Made by a program: the position numbers and the translations under genes. Positions 25,901 through 33,960 of a stretch of 64,000 nucleotides of DNA are shown here, piece by piece. The stretch covers positions 62,001 to 126,000 of the forward strand of contig JAHCIO010000001.1 in assembly GCA_026129185.1 (NCBI GenBank). The letters are read 5' to 3'. This DNA comes from Promineifilum sp019695075. Its GTDB lineage: Bacteria; Chloroflexota; Anaerolineae; Promineifilales; Promineifilaceae. How positions within the stretch are numbered: the first letter of the stretch is position 1; the number at the start of each line of letters is the position of its first letter. The notes under the pieces were generated by a model that made no database searches, had not been told where the DNA came from, and saw only the letters and a list, made by a program, of their open reading frames with translations.

Positions 25901-26011
25901 GTCGATCTCGGCCTGCGCGCTGCGGGCCGCTACTACATCCGCATCATCGCCGACGGGCCGTTGAGCGCGACGTCGGCCTATACGCTCTACATCCGCGTCA
26001 CGGCCCCTTGA
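22940..26011 (+). CDS. Secreted surface protein with two alternating repeat types and the shared C-terminal domain
   Basis: A 1023-residue protein starting at GTG with a Sec signal peptide (core LLPGLCLAFFLSVTLASA, residues 1-35). Four copies of a repeat of about 130 residues start near 38, 333, 628 and 759 (LDLNG, GTGF, VLRTLTYTNTSQ, IEVTVSD); one copy of this repeat also occurs in the giant protein at 14300. Two copies of a second repeat (about 178-330 and 473-625) carry SDADENALEG, GNWQFSL and TFRAWDQTSG motifs common in large calcium-dependent bacterial adhesins. Residues 897-1023 (RLLMPMISRRS onward) are the C-terminal domain shared with the genes at 14300 and 19157. It follows the SH3b pseudokinase by 79 bases, so co-transcription is likely. 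Confidence 0.83.
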   Translation: MSLRPLTSLRFRALLPGLCLAFFLSVTLASASAAVAPVLDLNGDAAGIDFTATFSEDGGPQPIIDSAALVIAYPDGTQLTAAKAKLTNRPDGTLESLGADPGATGLTVKYEPAKGELTLKGARPVADYQQVLRTLTYTNTSQSPDTTDRLVEITVSDDTLTSLPGISTVLINAVNDAPVLDNSGDMHLPAINEDDVNSSGNSVKGIIESAEGQGQDRITDVDDNALEGMAIIEATSGNGTWQYSLTAGATWLTFPAVANTSAVLLNEMSRIRFVPAPGYSGWASFAFRAWDQSAGRENGQTGVDVSINGGTTAFSAQSDTVTIEVLAVNDLPTVDLNGPEEGTGFSPQYFEGGLPVAIADGDATVSDADHASLASITVTLTNRPSGAAESLAATTTGTSITAAAYDPATGRLVLTGPDTLAAFQQVLRTVTYQNTSTQPGTTARLIEVVASDGVNVGNTAVSTVRINPTNNAPVLNAPTPLSLGEVAEDTAQPAGMSVAALLATAGDPISDADENALEGLAVVAADGSHGNWQFSLVNPPTGAADWQAVGVVSPTMALLLPDTAWLRFVPAANYVGPSGDLTFRAWDQTSGAAGQHVDASQTGGSSAFSAATGIVFATVTPLNDPPALTGLPATALPYTEDANPIRLMPGVVVVDGDSAALARATVRLTNPLDGDAEQLSAAPGSTGIAVVYEDGLLQLSGTATLAAYQQVLRSVAYHNTSQDPDATPRILAVTAADPLADSPAYTLTVQVQPVNDAPALDLDSGSAGSDSEAIFYINRAPVFLAPNLVLADVDNTNLKSVTVRIVNLKNRQAELLTADISGAANIKRSYDPATGVLSLTGVDSVVNYQQVLRTLTYDNILPQPDVEDRRIEYTVSDGETAGGARVAVVHLLPAPTARLLMPMISRRSEEPNDVCADAYAIFTNRTEAFLPDDQVDWFTFELPAAANVSVELRGFSPGRGQMNVATGVACQQLQLIGTAGEPTSDKTVDLGLRAAGRYYIRIIADGPLSATSAYTLYIRVTAP

Positions 26012-26088
26012 CAAGCGGCCGCCCTCGATCTACAATTTCGCATAATGGTCTTCGCATAACCGACGCGAGCGATGACCGAGGGAGACGC

Positions 26089-27060
26089 ATGGACAATTCC
26101 GCACAGCGGGAGCTATTCCCGGACTTGTCGCCGCGCGCCGACGACGAGCGCAAGCCCGCCCCCCTGACGCGCAATGCCTCTTTGCAGGCGGCGCTGGGGA
26201 CATTCGAGAAGCACATGCAGGACGAGGGCTTCTCGCTCAACACGGTCAAGGCCTTCGCCAGCGACATCCGTCTGCTGGGGCGCTACCTGGGCATTGGCAC
26301 GCCCGTCGGTGAGATCGGCACGAAGAACCTGACCGACTTCCTGTACTGGCTAACCGACGAGCGCGGCGTGCCCTGTAGCCCCAAGTCCTACGCTCGTCGC
26401 GTGACGGCGCTGAAGGTCTTCTTCGGCTGGCTGCACGACACTGGCGTTCTGGCGCAAGACCCCTCGGCGGCGGTAATCCAGCAAAGCGTCAGCAGCCCCC
26501 TACCCAACGCGCCGACGCCGATCGATATTGACCGCGCCCTGGCCGTGGTCGAGGCCCGGCGCGCCGGCGCGGACGCCCACAGGCCCGACGCTCGCCCCAC
26601 CTTGTTGCTCAACCTACTGTTGCAGACGGGCATTAAGAAGGGCGAGGCAATGGCCATTGTGCCCAACCACATCGACGACAGCGATGCCGGCAAGCCGGTG
26701 CTCTACGTCCGCTACGCCAACCCGCGCCTGCGCTACAAGGAGCGCAAGCTGCCGCTGGAACCGGCGTGGCTGACGGTGCTCGATGAGTACATGCAGCAAT
26801 ACCGGCCGAGCGACACGCTTTTCACCTGCACGGCCCGCAACCTGGAATACGTCCTGCGCGACATCGCCGAGGAGGCAGACTTGCCCGCCGGCGCGCTGTC
26901 GTTCGAGAACCTGCGCTGGGCGTCGGCCATGCGCGACTGGCAGGCCGGCGTCGAACAGGACGACATCCGCCAGAAGCTGGGCCTGTCCAAGATCGCCTGG
27001 CGCGAGACGAAGAGCAAGCTCCAGAAGCTGATCGACCACCAGGCGTCGCTGACGGCCTAA
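26089..27060 (+). CDS. Tyrosine-recombinase-like protein lacking the catalytic tyrosine
   Basis: A 323-residue protein with the layout of phage integrase/XerCD recombinases: an N-terminal SAM-like core-binding domain (residues 35-125) and a catalytic-domain fold (145-315). The active site is eroded: TGIKKGEA has Lys183 where the first catalytic Arg should be, SFENLRWA keeps Arg276 but has Glu273 for the His of HxLR, LGLS has Leu299 for the LGH His, and the last 65 residues contain no Tyr. It could still bind DNA but should not cut it by the usual chemistry. The ATG at 26089 has a GAGGGAG site about 6 bases upstream; an earlier in-frame start would overlap the previous gene. Its stop overlaps the stop of the convergent gene at 27057 (shared bases ctaa). 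Confidence 0.8.
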   Translation: MDNSAQRELFPDLSPRADDERKPAPLTRNASLQAALGTFEKHMQDEGFSLNTVKAFASDIRLLGRYLGIGTPVGEIGTKNLTDFLYWLTDERGVPCSPKSYARRVTALKVFFGWLHDTGVLAQDPSAAVIQQSVSSPLPNAPTPIDIDRALAVVEARRAGADAHRPDARPTLLLNLLLQTGIKKGEAMAIVPNHIDDSDAGKPVLYVRYANPRLRYKERKLPLEPAWLTVLDEYMQQYRPSDTLFTCTARNLEYVLRDIAEEADLPAGALSFENLRWASAMRDWQAGVEQDDIRQKLGLSKIAWRETKSKLQKLIDHQASLTA

Positions 27061-27446
27061 GCGTCGAACGGGAAGCGGTGCTCGCCGCCCTCGTCCATGC
27101 TGAAGTGGACGGTCTGGCGATCGACCTCGATGCGATCTTGGTCGGGCCAGGCGTAGTAGAGGACGGCGGTCAACTCATAAGGGTTCAGCGTCGCCGCGTC
27201 GCGCAGGTGCATCGTCAGACTGAAGTTGGGCGTCAGCGTCTCGATGACGTGGAGCGAGCCGGCCGGCTCGCCCGCGCCGTTGCGGACGTGGACTTCGATC
27301 GACGGCCGCTCGACGAACGGCGTCAGCTCAACGCCGAAGGCGAACACCCGCCGCTCCGGATAGATGAACAGGCCGATCTGGCGGAAGCGCGTGTCCTCGC
27401 GCCCGCGCGGTTGCTCCAGAGGATCGTCAAAGAACTTAATGTCCAT
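27057..27446 (-). CDS. Hypothetical protein coupled to mfd
   Basis: A 129-residue protein with no recognised family, no signal peptide and no membrane segment. It has alternating hydrophobic strands (RQIGLFIYPERRVFAFGVEL, SIEVHVRNGAG, YELTAVLYYAW), suggesting a small beta-sandwich. The ATG lies inside the last codons of mfd (overlap 11 bases), so translation is probably coupled. Its stop overlaps the convergent integrase-like gene by 3 bases. Confidence 0.72.
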   Translation of the reverse strand: MDIKFFDDPLEQPRGREDTRFRQIGLFIYPERRVFAFGVELTPFVERPSIEVHVRNGAGEPAGSLHVIETLTPNFSLTMHLRDAATLNPYELTAVLYYAWPDQDRIEVDRQTVHFSMDEGGEHRFPFDA

Positions 27447-30400
27447 TGTTTTCCTGCGCGCCGGCCGCGCCCGGTTCGGGCGTCGCTCCGGCGGTGCGTT
27501 CGAACAGGCGTAGCTTTTCCAGCACCTGTACCAACTCGATCTGCCATTCGTGCGTGCCGCGGTCTTTCTTCAGCCAGATGGCGCTCTTGCTGACGCGCAC
27601 GTTGTCGCCCAAATAGCGTTGCAGGCGATAGCGATCCATGCCGGCCAATTCGGCGATGCGGATGCGAATCTGCCCCGCCTCGGTGACGACGGCGTTGACC
27701 CCGGCCATCTGTCCCAGCGCCTTGGCCCGCAGTTGGTAAAGCAGGTTATGCACCGGGTCGGGGATGGGGCCGAAGCGGTCGGCCAGCTCGGCGGCCATCT
27801 CGTCGATCTCCGCCAGCGTGTCCAGCGTGGCCATGCGCCGGTAGAGGCGCAGCCGCAGTTGCGTATCGGGCACGTAGTCGGTGGGGATGTAGGTCGCCAG
27901 GGGCAGGTCGATGAGCACGTTGTCGGGCGGCTCGGTTGGTGGGGCCTCGCCGCGCTGCTCGGCCTTGCGGCGCTTGACGGCGCGCGTCAGCAGGCGCGTG
28001 TACATGTCGAAGCCGACGGCGGAGATGTGGCCGCTCTGCTCGCCGCCCAGGAAGTCGCCCGCGCCACGAATCTCCATGTCGCGCACGGCGATGAAGTAGC
28101 CGGAGCCGAGTTGGGTGTGCTCGGCGATGGTCTCCAGCCGCGCCTGAGCGTCGGGCGTTAGCCCACGCCAGGGGGCGTGGAAGAAGTAGGCGTAGGCGCG
28201 CCGCGTGGAGCGGCCGACGCGCCCGCGCAACTGGTAGAGCTGCGACAGGCCGAACTGCTCCGCCCGGTCGACGATGAGCGTGTTGGCGTTGGGGAAGTCC
28301 AGGCCGCTCTCGATGATCGTCGTGCTCAGGAGGATGTCCACCCGTCCCTCGGCGAACTCGACCATGATCTTCTCTAACTGACGCTCGCTCATCTGCCCGT
28401 GGGCGACGAGGACGCGCGCCTCCGGGGCCAGCTTCTCCAGCCGCTTGCGGATGATGTGGATGCTCTGCACGCGATTGTGGACGAAAAAGACCTGGCCGCC
28501 GCGGTCTAGCTCGCGCAGGATGGCCGTGCGGATGCGGGCGTCGTCGGATTCGCCGACGTAGGTCTCCACCGGCAGGCGCTCGGCCGGGGCGGTGTCGATG
28601 ATGCTGATGTCGCGCACGCCGGTCAGGGCCATGTGCAGCGTGCGCGGGATGGGCGTCGCCGTCAGCGTCAGCACATCGACTTCGGTGCGCCACTGCTTCA
28701 GCTTCTCCTTGTCGGCCACGCCGAAGCGCTGCTCCTCGTCGATGATGACCAGCCCCAGGTCTTTAAAGGCGATGTCGTCGGATAGCAGGCGGTGGGTGCC
28801 GATGATGATATCCACTTGCCCGGCGCGCAACTGCTGGACAATGCGCCGCTGCTGCGTGGTCGTGCGGAAGCGCGACAGCATCTCGACCGTGACCGGGAAG
28901 GGCGTCAGGCGCTCGCGGAAGGTCGTGAAGTGCTGTTGGGCCAGAATGGTCGTCGGCACCAGCATGGCCACCTGCTTGCCGTCATTGACCGCCTTGAAGG
29001 CGGCGCGCAGGGCGACCTCCGTCTTGCCATAGCCGACGTCGCCGCAGATGAGGCGGTCCATCGGGTTGGCGCGCTCCATGTCGTCCTTGACCTCGCCGAT
29101 GACGCGCAGTTGGTCTTCCGTCTCGCGGTAGGGGAAGGCGGCCTCCAGTTCGGCCTGCCACTCGGAGTCGGGCGGGAAGGCGTGGCCGGGAACGGTCTCG
29201 CGGGCGGCGTAGAGGTCGAGCAGTTCCTGGGCCAGCTCGTCGGCGGCGCGTTGGGCCGCGGCCTTGGCCTGCGTCCAGGTGCGCTCGCCCAGCCGGTTAA
29301 GCCCCGGGTCGGCGTCGTCCGGGCCGATCCACTTGCCCAGGCGGTCGGCGTGGTGGACGGGCACGTAGAGTGTGTCGCCGTTGGCATATTGCACCAGCAG
29401 GTACTCGCGCTCCATGCCGCCCAGGTTGCGCACCACCAGCCCCTCGAACTTGCCAATGCCATAGTCGAGATGGACGACGTAGTCGCCCTGCTTGATGTCG
29501 GCGAAGTAGGTCTCCGGCGCGGCCGGGCGGGCCGTGCGCTGACGGCGTGGCGCGGGGCGGCTCCAGCCGAAGATCTCGGCGTCGGTCAGCAGGTGGAGCA
29601 GCACGTGGTTGTCCTCGCGCCGCACCAGGCTGAAGCCATCGGCCAGACTGCCGTGGACGAAGGTCAGGCTGCCGTCCGGCGGCGTCGCCGGCAGTGCGCT
29701 GAGCGAGACCGTGCCGGTGCGGCCGGCGCCGGCGTCGATAGCCGTGATGACGGGATGGACGGCATCGGACGGTCCGGCCTGGGTCAGCGGCTCCAGCGTG
29801 CGGATGAGCCGGCCGCCTTCGCCGGTCCATAGCTCGGCCAGGCGCGGGGCCTGCCGGCTGAAGACAACGACGCGCTCCCCCTCGCGCTGCGACTGCTTGA
29901 GTTGGTTGAGCAGCGGGCGCACCTGACCGCCATAGCGCGGGCCAGGGTCGAACGCTTCGGCCAACTCGATGTAGCGCAGTTCGTCGCCGCCGGTCGTCCC
30001 GGCCAGCCCTTCGCCCAGCACCAGCGGACGCCACCAGGCTAGCTCGGAGGCGATCTCGTCCCAGGTGTAGATGGGGCTGGGGTAGCCGGGCGGCAGCGCG
30101 GCCTGCTCCTCGGCCACCTGTTGGGCGTGGGCGGCCAATTCCTCGCTGACGGTGCGCAACTCCTCGTAGTCGTCGACGATGACCAGACCCGCGGGCGGCA
30201 GATAGTCGAGCAGCGACGCCGGGTTGGCGTAGATGAGCGGCAGGTAGTACTCCAGGTTGGGGAAGGCGCGGCCGAGGCGCAAGTTGGCCAGGTCGTCGCG
30301 CCAGGAGGGCAGGCTGGCTTCGTCCGGCTCCGACTCATCGGCCCAGACCTCGGCGAAGTCGCGGGCCGCGCCGGGCAGGGCCTCGCGCGCGGGTGGGATG

Positions 30401-31134
30401 ACGACGCTGGCCGGGGCGTTGCCGCTGTCGCCCAGGACGGCCGAGCGCTGCGTCGTCGGGTCGAAGGCGCGTAGAGTATCGACTTCGTCGCCGAACAGTT
30501 CAATGCGCACCGGGTATGGCGCGGCGATGGGGAAGATGTCGAGGATGCCGCCGCGGCGGCTGAATTGGCCGGGGGCCTCGACGACGCTGGCGGACTCATA
30601 GCCGATGTCGAGCCAGGCGGCCAGGCTCTTCTCCAGGTCGAGCGTCTGGCCGACACGCAGCACGCGCGTGGTGGTGATGAAGCGGCGCTTGGGCAGCGTC
30701 TTCTGCAGGAAGGCTCGCGCCGAGGCAACGATCAGCGGCGGCATTTCCGCGGCGGGCACGAGCGGATGCTGCCCGGCGATGAGGTCGGTCAGGGCGGCCA
30801 GGCGGCCGGCGCGCGTCCGGTCGCTCCACGGGCCGCGGTCGTAGGGCAGGGGTGTTGGCTCCGGCAGGCGGTGGAGGCGGCTGCCCTCCGGCAGCCACGT
30901 CTCCAGGGCCTGATGCCAGAGCGTGGCCGTATCGACCCGGCCGCAAAGCAACAGGATGGGCGCGCGGGCGGGCGTGCTCAGCCGCCGGTAGAGCTGGGCG
31001 ACGACGGGCGCGCGCGCCCCGCGCGGCAGGTCCAGCGGCAGCAGCGGGCTGCCTTCGGTCTCGCCCAGGGCGGCCGTCAGTTGCCCAAAGGCGGGAATCT
31101 GGTCGAACAGGTCGAGCAGTCCGGAGACGTTCAT
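27436..31134 (-). CDS. mfd: Transcription-repair coupling factor Mfd
   Basis: A 1232-residue protein, close to the usual 1150 residues. It displaces RNA polymerase stalled at DNA lesions and recruits UvrA. The UvrB-like N-terminal module is at 1-330 (SRRGGILDIFP near 190). The RNA polymerase interaction domain, CarD-like, starts near 541 (GDYVVHLDYGIGKFEGL). The SF2 translocase follows: ICGDVGYGKTEVALRA near 698 (Walker A), VIIDEEQRFGV near 797 (DEEQ box), TLTATPIPRTL, then IIESGLDFPNANT and QLRGRVGRS in the second lobe, with a TRCF domain at the end. All motifs are intact. It is preceded by pth and followed, with overlap, by the hypothetical gene at 27057. Confidence 0.97.
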   Translation of the reverse strand: MNVSGLLDLFDQIPAFGQLTAALGETEGSPLLPLDLPRGARAPVVAQLYRRLSTPARAPILLLCGRVDTATLWHQALETWLPEGSRLHRLPEPTPLPYDRGPWSDRTRAGRLAALTDLIAGQHPLVPAAEMPPLIVASARAFLQKTLPKRRFITTTRVLRVGQTLDLEKSLAAWLDIGYESASVVEAPGQFSRRGGILDIFPIAAPYPVRIELFGDEVDTLRAFDPTTQRSAVLGDSGNAPASVVIPPAREALPGAARDFAEVWADESEPDEASLPSWRDDLANLRLGRAFPNLEYYLPLIYANPASLLDYLPPAGLVIVDDYEELRTVSEELAAHAQQVAEEQAALPPGYPSPIYTWDEIASELAWWRPLVLGEGLAGTTGGDELRYIELAEAFDPGPRYGGQVRPLLNQLKQSQREGERVVVFSRQAPRLAELWTGEGGRLIRTLEPLTQAGPSDAVHPVITAIDAGAGRTGTVSLSALPATPPDGSLTFVHGSLADGFSLVRREDNHVLLHLLTDAEIFGWSRPAPRRQRTARPAAPETYFADIKQGDYVVHLDYGIGKFEGLVVRNLGGMEREYLLVQYANGDTLYVPVHHADRLGKWIGPDDADPGLNRLGERTWTQAKAAAQRAADELAQELLDLYAARETVPGHAFPPDSEWQAELEAAFPYRETEDQLRVIGEVKDDMERANPMDRLICGDVGYGKTEVALRAAFKAVNDGKQVAMLVPTTILAQQHFTTFRERLTPFPVTVEMLSRFRTTTQQRRIVQQLRAGQVDIIIGTHRLLSDDIAFKDLGLVIIDEEQRFGVADKEKLKQWRTEVDVLTLTATPIPRTLHMALTGVRDISIIDTAPAERLPVETYVGESDDARIRTAILRELDRGGQVFFVHNRVQSIHIIRKRLEKLAPEARVLVAHGQMSERQLEKIMVEFAEGRVDILLSTTIIESGLDFPNANTLIVDRAEQFGLSQLYQLRGRVGRSTRRAYAYFFHAPWRGLTPDAQARLETIAEHTQLGSGYFIAVRDMEIRGAGDFLGGEQSGHISAVGFDMYTRLLTRAVKRRKAEQRGEAPPTEPPDNVLIDLPLATYIPTDYVPDTQLRLRLYRRMATLDTLAEIDEMAAELADRFGPIPDPVHNLLYQLRAKALGQMAGVNAVVTEAGQIRIRIAELAGMDRYRLQRYLGDNVRVSKSAIWLKKDRGTHEWQIELVQVLEKLRLFERTAGATPEPGAAGAQENNGH

Positions 31135-31149
31135 GCTTCTCTCTTACTT

Positions 31150-31183
31150 AGAAACCGAGTTTCTCAGAAGAAACTCGGTTTCT
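31150..31183 (-). repeat. Palindrome with 15-base arms and CAGA loop (pth-mfd)
   Basis: AGAAACCGAGTTTCT (31150-31164), loop CAGA, then AGAAACTCGGTTTCT (31169-31183). Each arm is itself a 6-3-6 inverted repeat. The pth stop codon lies within it. It may terminate or attenuate transcription between pth and mfd. The same design with a different sequence occurs at 37071-37104. Confidence 0.85.
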
Positions 31184-31787
31184 ACGCCTGCGTAGCTCCT
31201 TCCACCGGCCCGTTGAAGCGCGACATGGTCAGGTCGATGCCGTCGCGGACGAACGACGCGATGGCCTGGCCGGCTGTGGCCAGCATCTCGCTGACCAGCG
31301 GCAGCTCGTCGCGGCTGAAGTCTTGCAGGACGTAGGCGGCTGGGTCCATCCGCCCCGGCGGCCGGCCGATGCCCAGCCGCAGCCGCGGGAAGTCGTTGCC
31401 CAGGTGCTGGATGACGGAGCGCATGCCGTTGTGGCCGCCCGCGCCGCCTTTTTCGCGCAGCCGGATGACGCCGAAGGGGATGTCTAGCTCGTCGTAGACG
31501 ACCAGCACAGCGCGGGGCGGAATGCGGTAGAAGCTGGCCAGCGCGCCGACGGCCTCGCCGCTCAGGTTCATAAAGGTTTGTGGCTTGGCCAGAATGACCG
31601 CGCGCTCGGCCAGCCGGCCGTTGCCGACGATGGCCTTGCTCTGGACGCGGCGCAGGTCGATGCCCTGGGCCAGTGCCAGCTTGTCGACGGCCATGAAGCC
31701 AACGTTGTGGCGGTTGAAGGCGTGGTTGCGGCCGGGGTTGCCCAGCCCGACGATCAGGAACCGCTCATCGCGATCAGCGCTGTCCAC
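31182..31787 (-). CDS. pth: Peptidyl-tRNA hydrolase
   Basis: A 201-residue cytoplasmic enzyme that recycles peptidyl-tRNA. VGLGNPG (13-19) and NRHNVGF with catalytic His27 match the family; YDELDIPFG carries the conserved Asp, and GGAGGHNGMRS the tRNA/peptide-binding loop with its Asn. The length is normal. It follows the solute-binding protein gene by 2 bases and leads into mfd after a palindrome, so these minus-strand genes likely form one transcript. The start follows from the homology and the tight spacing. Confidence 0.96.
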   Translation of the reverse strand: MDSADRDERFLIVGLGNPGRNHAFNRHNVGFMAVDKLALAQGIDLRRVQSKAIVGNGRLAERAVILAKPQTFMNLSGEAVGALASFYRIPPRAVLVVYDELDIPFGVIRLREKGGAGGHNGMRSVIQHLGNDFPRLRLGIGRPPGRMDPAAYVLQDFSRDELPLVSEMLATAGQAIASFVRDGIDLTMSRFNGPVEGATQA

Positions 31788-31789
31788 GT

Positions 31790-33736
31790 CTACGAGCCTC
31801 CCACCGTCATATCCAGTTCAAAGGCGTTCCACAATTCCGACGGCTGCGTCGGGTCGAGGCGGAAGTTGAGCACGTCGGGCGTTGTCGCCGCCAGCCGCAG
31901 CCGGGCGAACAGGGGCACGGCCGGCAATTCGGCGGCGAAGAGGCGCAGCGCTTCCTGGTGAGCTTCCGCGTAGCCCTCCTCGCCCGGCAGCAGCGACAGC
32001 GCCCGGCCGCAGGCGGCGTCAAAGGCTTCGTTCGACCAGCCGGAGACGTTGATACCCTCCCAGCCGTTGTAGCCTAGCTCGACTGAGCCGGGGATGTTGG
32101 CTGTCAGGTACATGCCGCAGTCGGGCGGAATGCGGCTGAGCCAGGCGAATTGGGCCAGGTCGAACTTGCGGCCGAAGACCGTCCCGGCCGGCCCCGGCGC
32201 AAACCACGCCCCGGCCTCCATCGTGAATGGGTTGACCTGGATGCCGCACTCGGCCAGGTTGTCGCGCACGCGCTCATTGAGCTGCTGGCGCAGCGGGTCG
32301 CCGGCGACCGTGCCCAGCGTGACCGAGAAGGTCGTCGTCGCGCCGAGCGCCTCGCGGACGCCGTCGCCGTTGTTGTCGAACAGGCCGGCGTCGTCCAGCA
32401 GGGCGTTGGCCGCGGCGGGGTCATAGGGCCACTGTGCCGCGTCGTCGGGGTGAAGGGCGTGGTCGTTGGGCACGAAGGTGTCCATGACCTCGGCCCGGCC
32501 GCCGGTGAACTCGTCCGCCAGGGCCTGCCGGTCGATGCACTGCGTGACGGCCTGGCGCACGCGCGTGTCCGCAAACCAGGGCGCGTGCGTCTCGGCGAAC
32601 GCGCCGGCATGGTCGATGCCGAAGATGATCTGTTCGATGACGCCGTTGGTCGTCACGTGCTCGACCAGATCGCCCGCGGCCGCGGCGGCGTCCACGGCCG
32701 CCAGCGTGTCGAACGGCAGCAGGTCGCTGGTCAGGATGTGGCAGTCTTCATAGCCCTGCGGCAGACTGCCCGGCTCCGGCGTCAGGAAGCGAAAGGTCAG
32801 CGAAGTCAGATAGGGCAGCCCTTCGGCGGCGCGGTCGTAGTAGGCGTTGGGAACCAGACGGATGGCCTCGCCTGGCGTCCAACTATCGACGACGAACGCG
32901 CCGTAGCTCAGCGGTTGGCGGGCGGCCTCGTCCAGCGCCGGCAGTTCCGCCGGGTCGAATTCGCCCAACTGGTGCTCCGGCAAAGGCGCCCAGACGTGGG
33001 TCATGAAGGTCGGGTCGTGATAGCCGGGCAGGCCTGTCCAGCGGACGGTGCGCTCGCCGACGGCCTCGTAGGCGGCCGTATAGCGCGAGGGTACGTCGGC
33101 CCGCGGCGCGGAGCGATCGCTGGCCAGGCGGAAGCTGTAGACGGAGTCTGCGGCGGTGACGGGCGTGCCGTCAGACCAGACCAGCGGCCGGAAGGTGTAC
33201 TCGACGACAAGCTGGGTCATGGTGATGGGCTGGCCGTCGTAGGTGACCGGCTGGCCATCCGCGTCCAGGACGGTTGTGCCCTGGCCGAGCGGGGCCAGTT
33301 CGCCGGCGGCGGTGACGACGAGATCGCCCTCAGTGGCCTCGACCGTTTGCATCCGCGCGTCGCCGTCGGCCAGGCTGGGCAGCTTTTCCAGCGCCAACGG
33401 TTGGTACTCGTAGCCGAGCGAGGTGATAGGCGACTCGTAGAGGGCATGGCGCACAGCCGTGGCCGCCGCGGAGTTGTCGCCGTAGAGGTAGAGGTCGGTC
33501 GGCTCGGCCGCCACGCAGACGACAAGGTCTTTGGGTGGGCGAGGTGTGGGCGTGAGGGTCGGGGGCGGCGCGGGCGTATCCGTCGGCGCGGTGGTGGCCG
33601 CGGCCACGGGCGTGCCCTCGCCGGAAGCCGTGGCCTCCGACGTGCCCGCCACGACAGGCGTGGCGTCCACGGGGTCATCCTGCCGGCAACCGGCCAACAG
33701 GCCCGCCAGCAGCAAGAGAAGAAGCAGCTTTCGCAT
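31790..33736 (-). CDS. ABC transporter solute-binding lipoprotein, family 5
   Basis: A 648-residue lipoprotein (lipobox LLAGC, Cys17) with a Thr/Pro-rich spacer followed by an SBP_bac_5 fold as in oligopeptide, dipeptide and nickel binding proteins. Typical segments are VEYTFRPLVWSDGTPVTAAD (the WSDG motif after the first strands), an RQAVTQCIDRQALA motif and a C-terminal lobe rich in aromatic residues. No permease or ATPase gene is adjacent, so it is an orphan here. The ATG at 33736 is chosen since the signal peptide starts there; an in-frame ATG 60 bases upstream adds only charged residues. The ligand is unknown. Confidence 0.87.
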   Translation of the reverse strand: MRKLLLLLLLAGLLAGCRQDDPVDATPVVAGTSEATASGEGTPVAAATTAPTDTPAPPPTLTPTPRPPKDLVVCVAAEPTDLYLYGDNSAAATAVRHALYESPITSLGYEYQPLALEKLPSLADGDARMQTVEATEGDLVVTAAGELAPLGQGTTVLDADGQPVTYDGQPITMTQLVVEYTFRPLVWSDGTPVTAADSVYSFRLASDRSAPRADVPSRYTAAYEAVGERTVRWTGLPGYHDPTFMTHVWAPLPEHQLGEFDPAELPALDEAARQPLSYGAFVVDSWTPGEAIRLVPNAYYDRAAEGLPYLTSLTFRFLTPEPGSLPQGYEDCHILTSDLLPFDTLAAVDAAAAAGDLVEHVTTNGVIEQIIFGIDHAGAFAETHAPWFADTRVRQAVTQCIDRQALADEFTGGRAEVMDTFVPNDHALHPDDAAQWPYDPAAANALLDDAGLFDNNGDGVREALGATTTFSVTLGTVAGDPLRQQLNERVRDNLAECGIQVNPFTMEAGAWFAPGPAGTVFGRKFDLAQFAWLSRIPPDCGMYLTANIPGSVELGYNGWEGINVSGWSNEAFDAACGRALSLLPGEEGYAEAHQEALRLFAAELPAVPLFARLRLAATTPDVLNFRLDPTQPSELWNAFELDMTVGGS

Positions 33737-33888
33737 CAGCAGATTGGTTCCTTTTCGGGTTTTCGTTTTGCCGGCGCTAGGCCGTGAAAAGCTCAATAGG
33801 CTAGTCTAGCACAATTCCGCGGCGAAGGCGACCGATGATGATTTGTTAAGAGACCCCGCTGGGCTGGCCCTCATGGGGCGGGCGGGGT

Positions 33889-33894
33889 TATACT
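33889..33894 (+). promoter_or_regulatory. Putative -10 box of the triple-DsbA lipoprotein gene
   Basis: TATACT about 67 bases before the ATG at 33961. No clear -35 at 17 bases. Confidence 0.35.
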
Positions 33895-33960
33895 TGAGCC
33901 ATCCAACCGCGGACAGCGCTACCCCGGCAAGGCCGGCGCGCGGCGTTCCTGGACACACCG

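Noticed and set aside
31790..33736. A full peptide ABC transporter operon
   Set aside because: Only the binding protein is present; neighbours are pth, mfd and a divergent DsbA-like gene, with no permease or ATPase.
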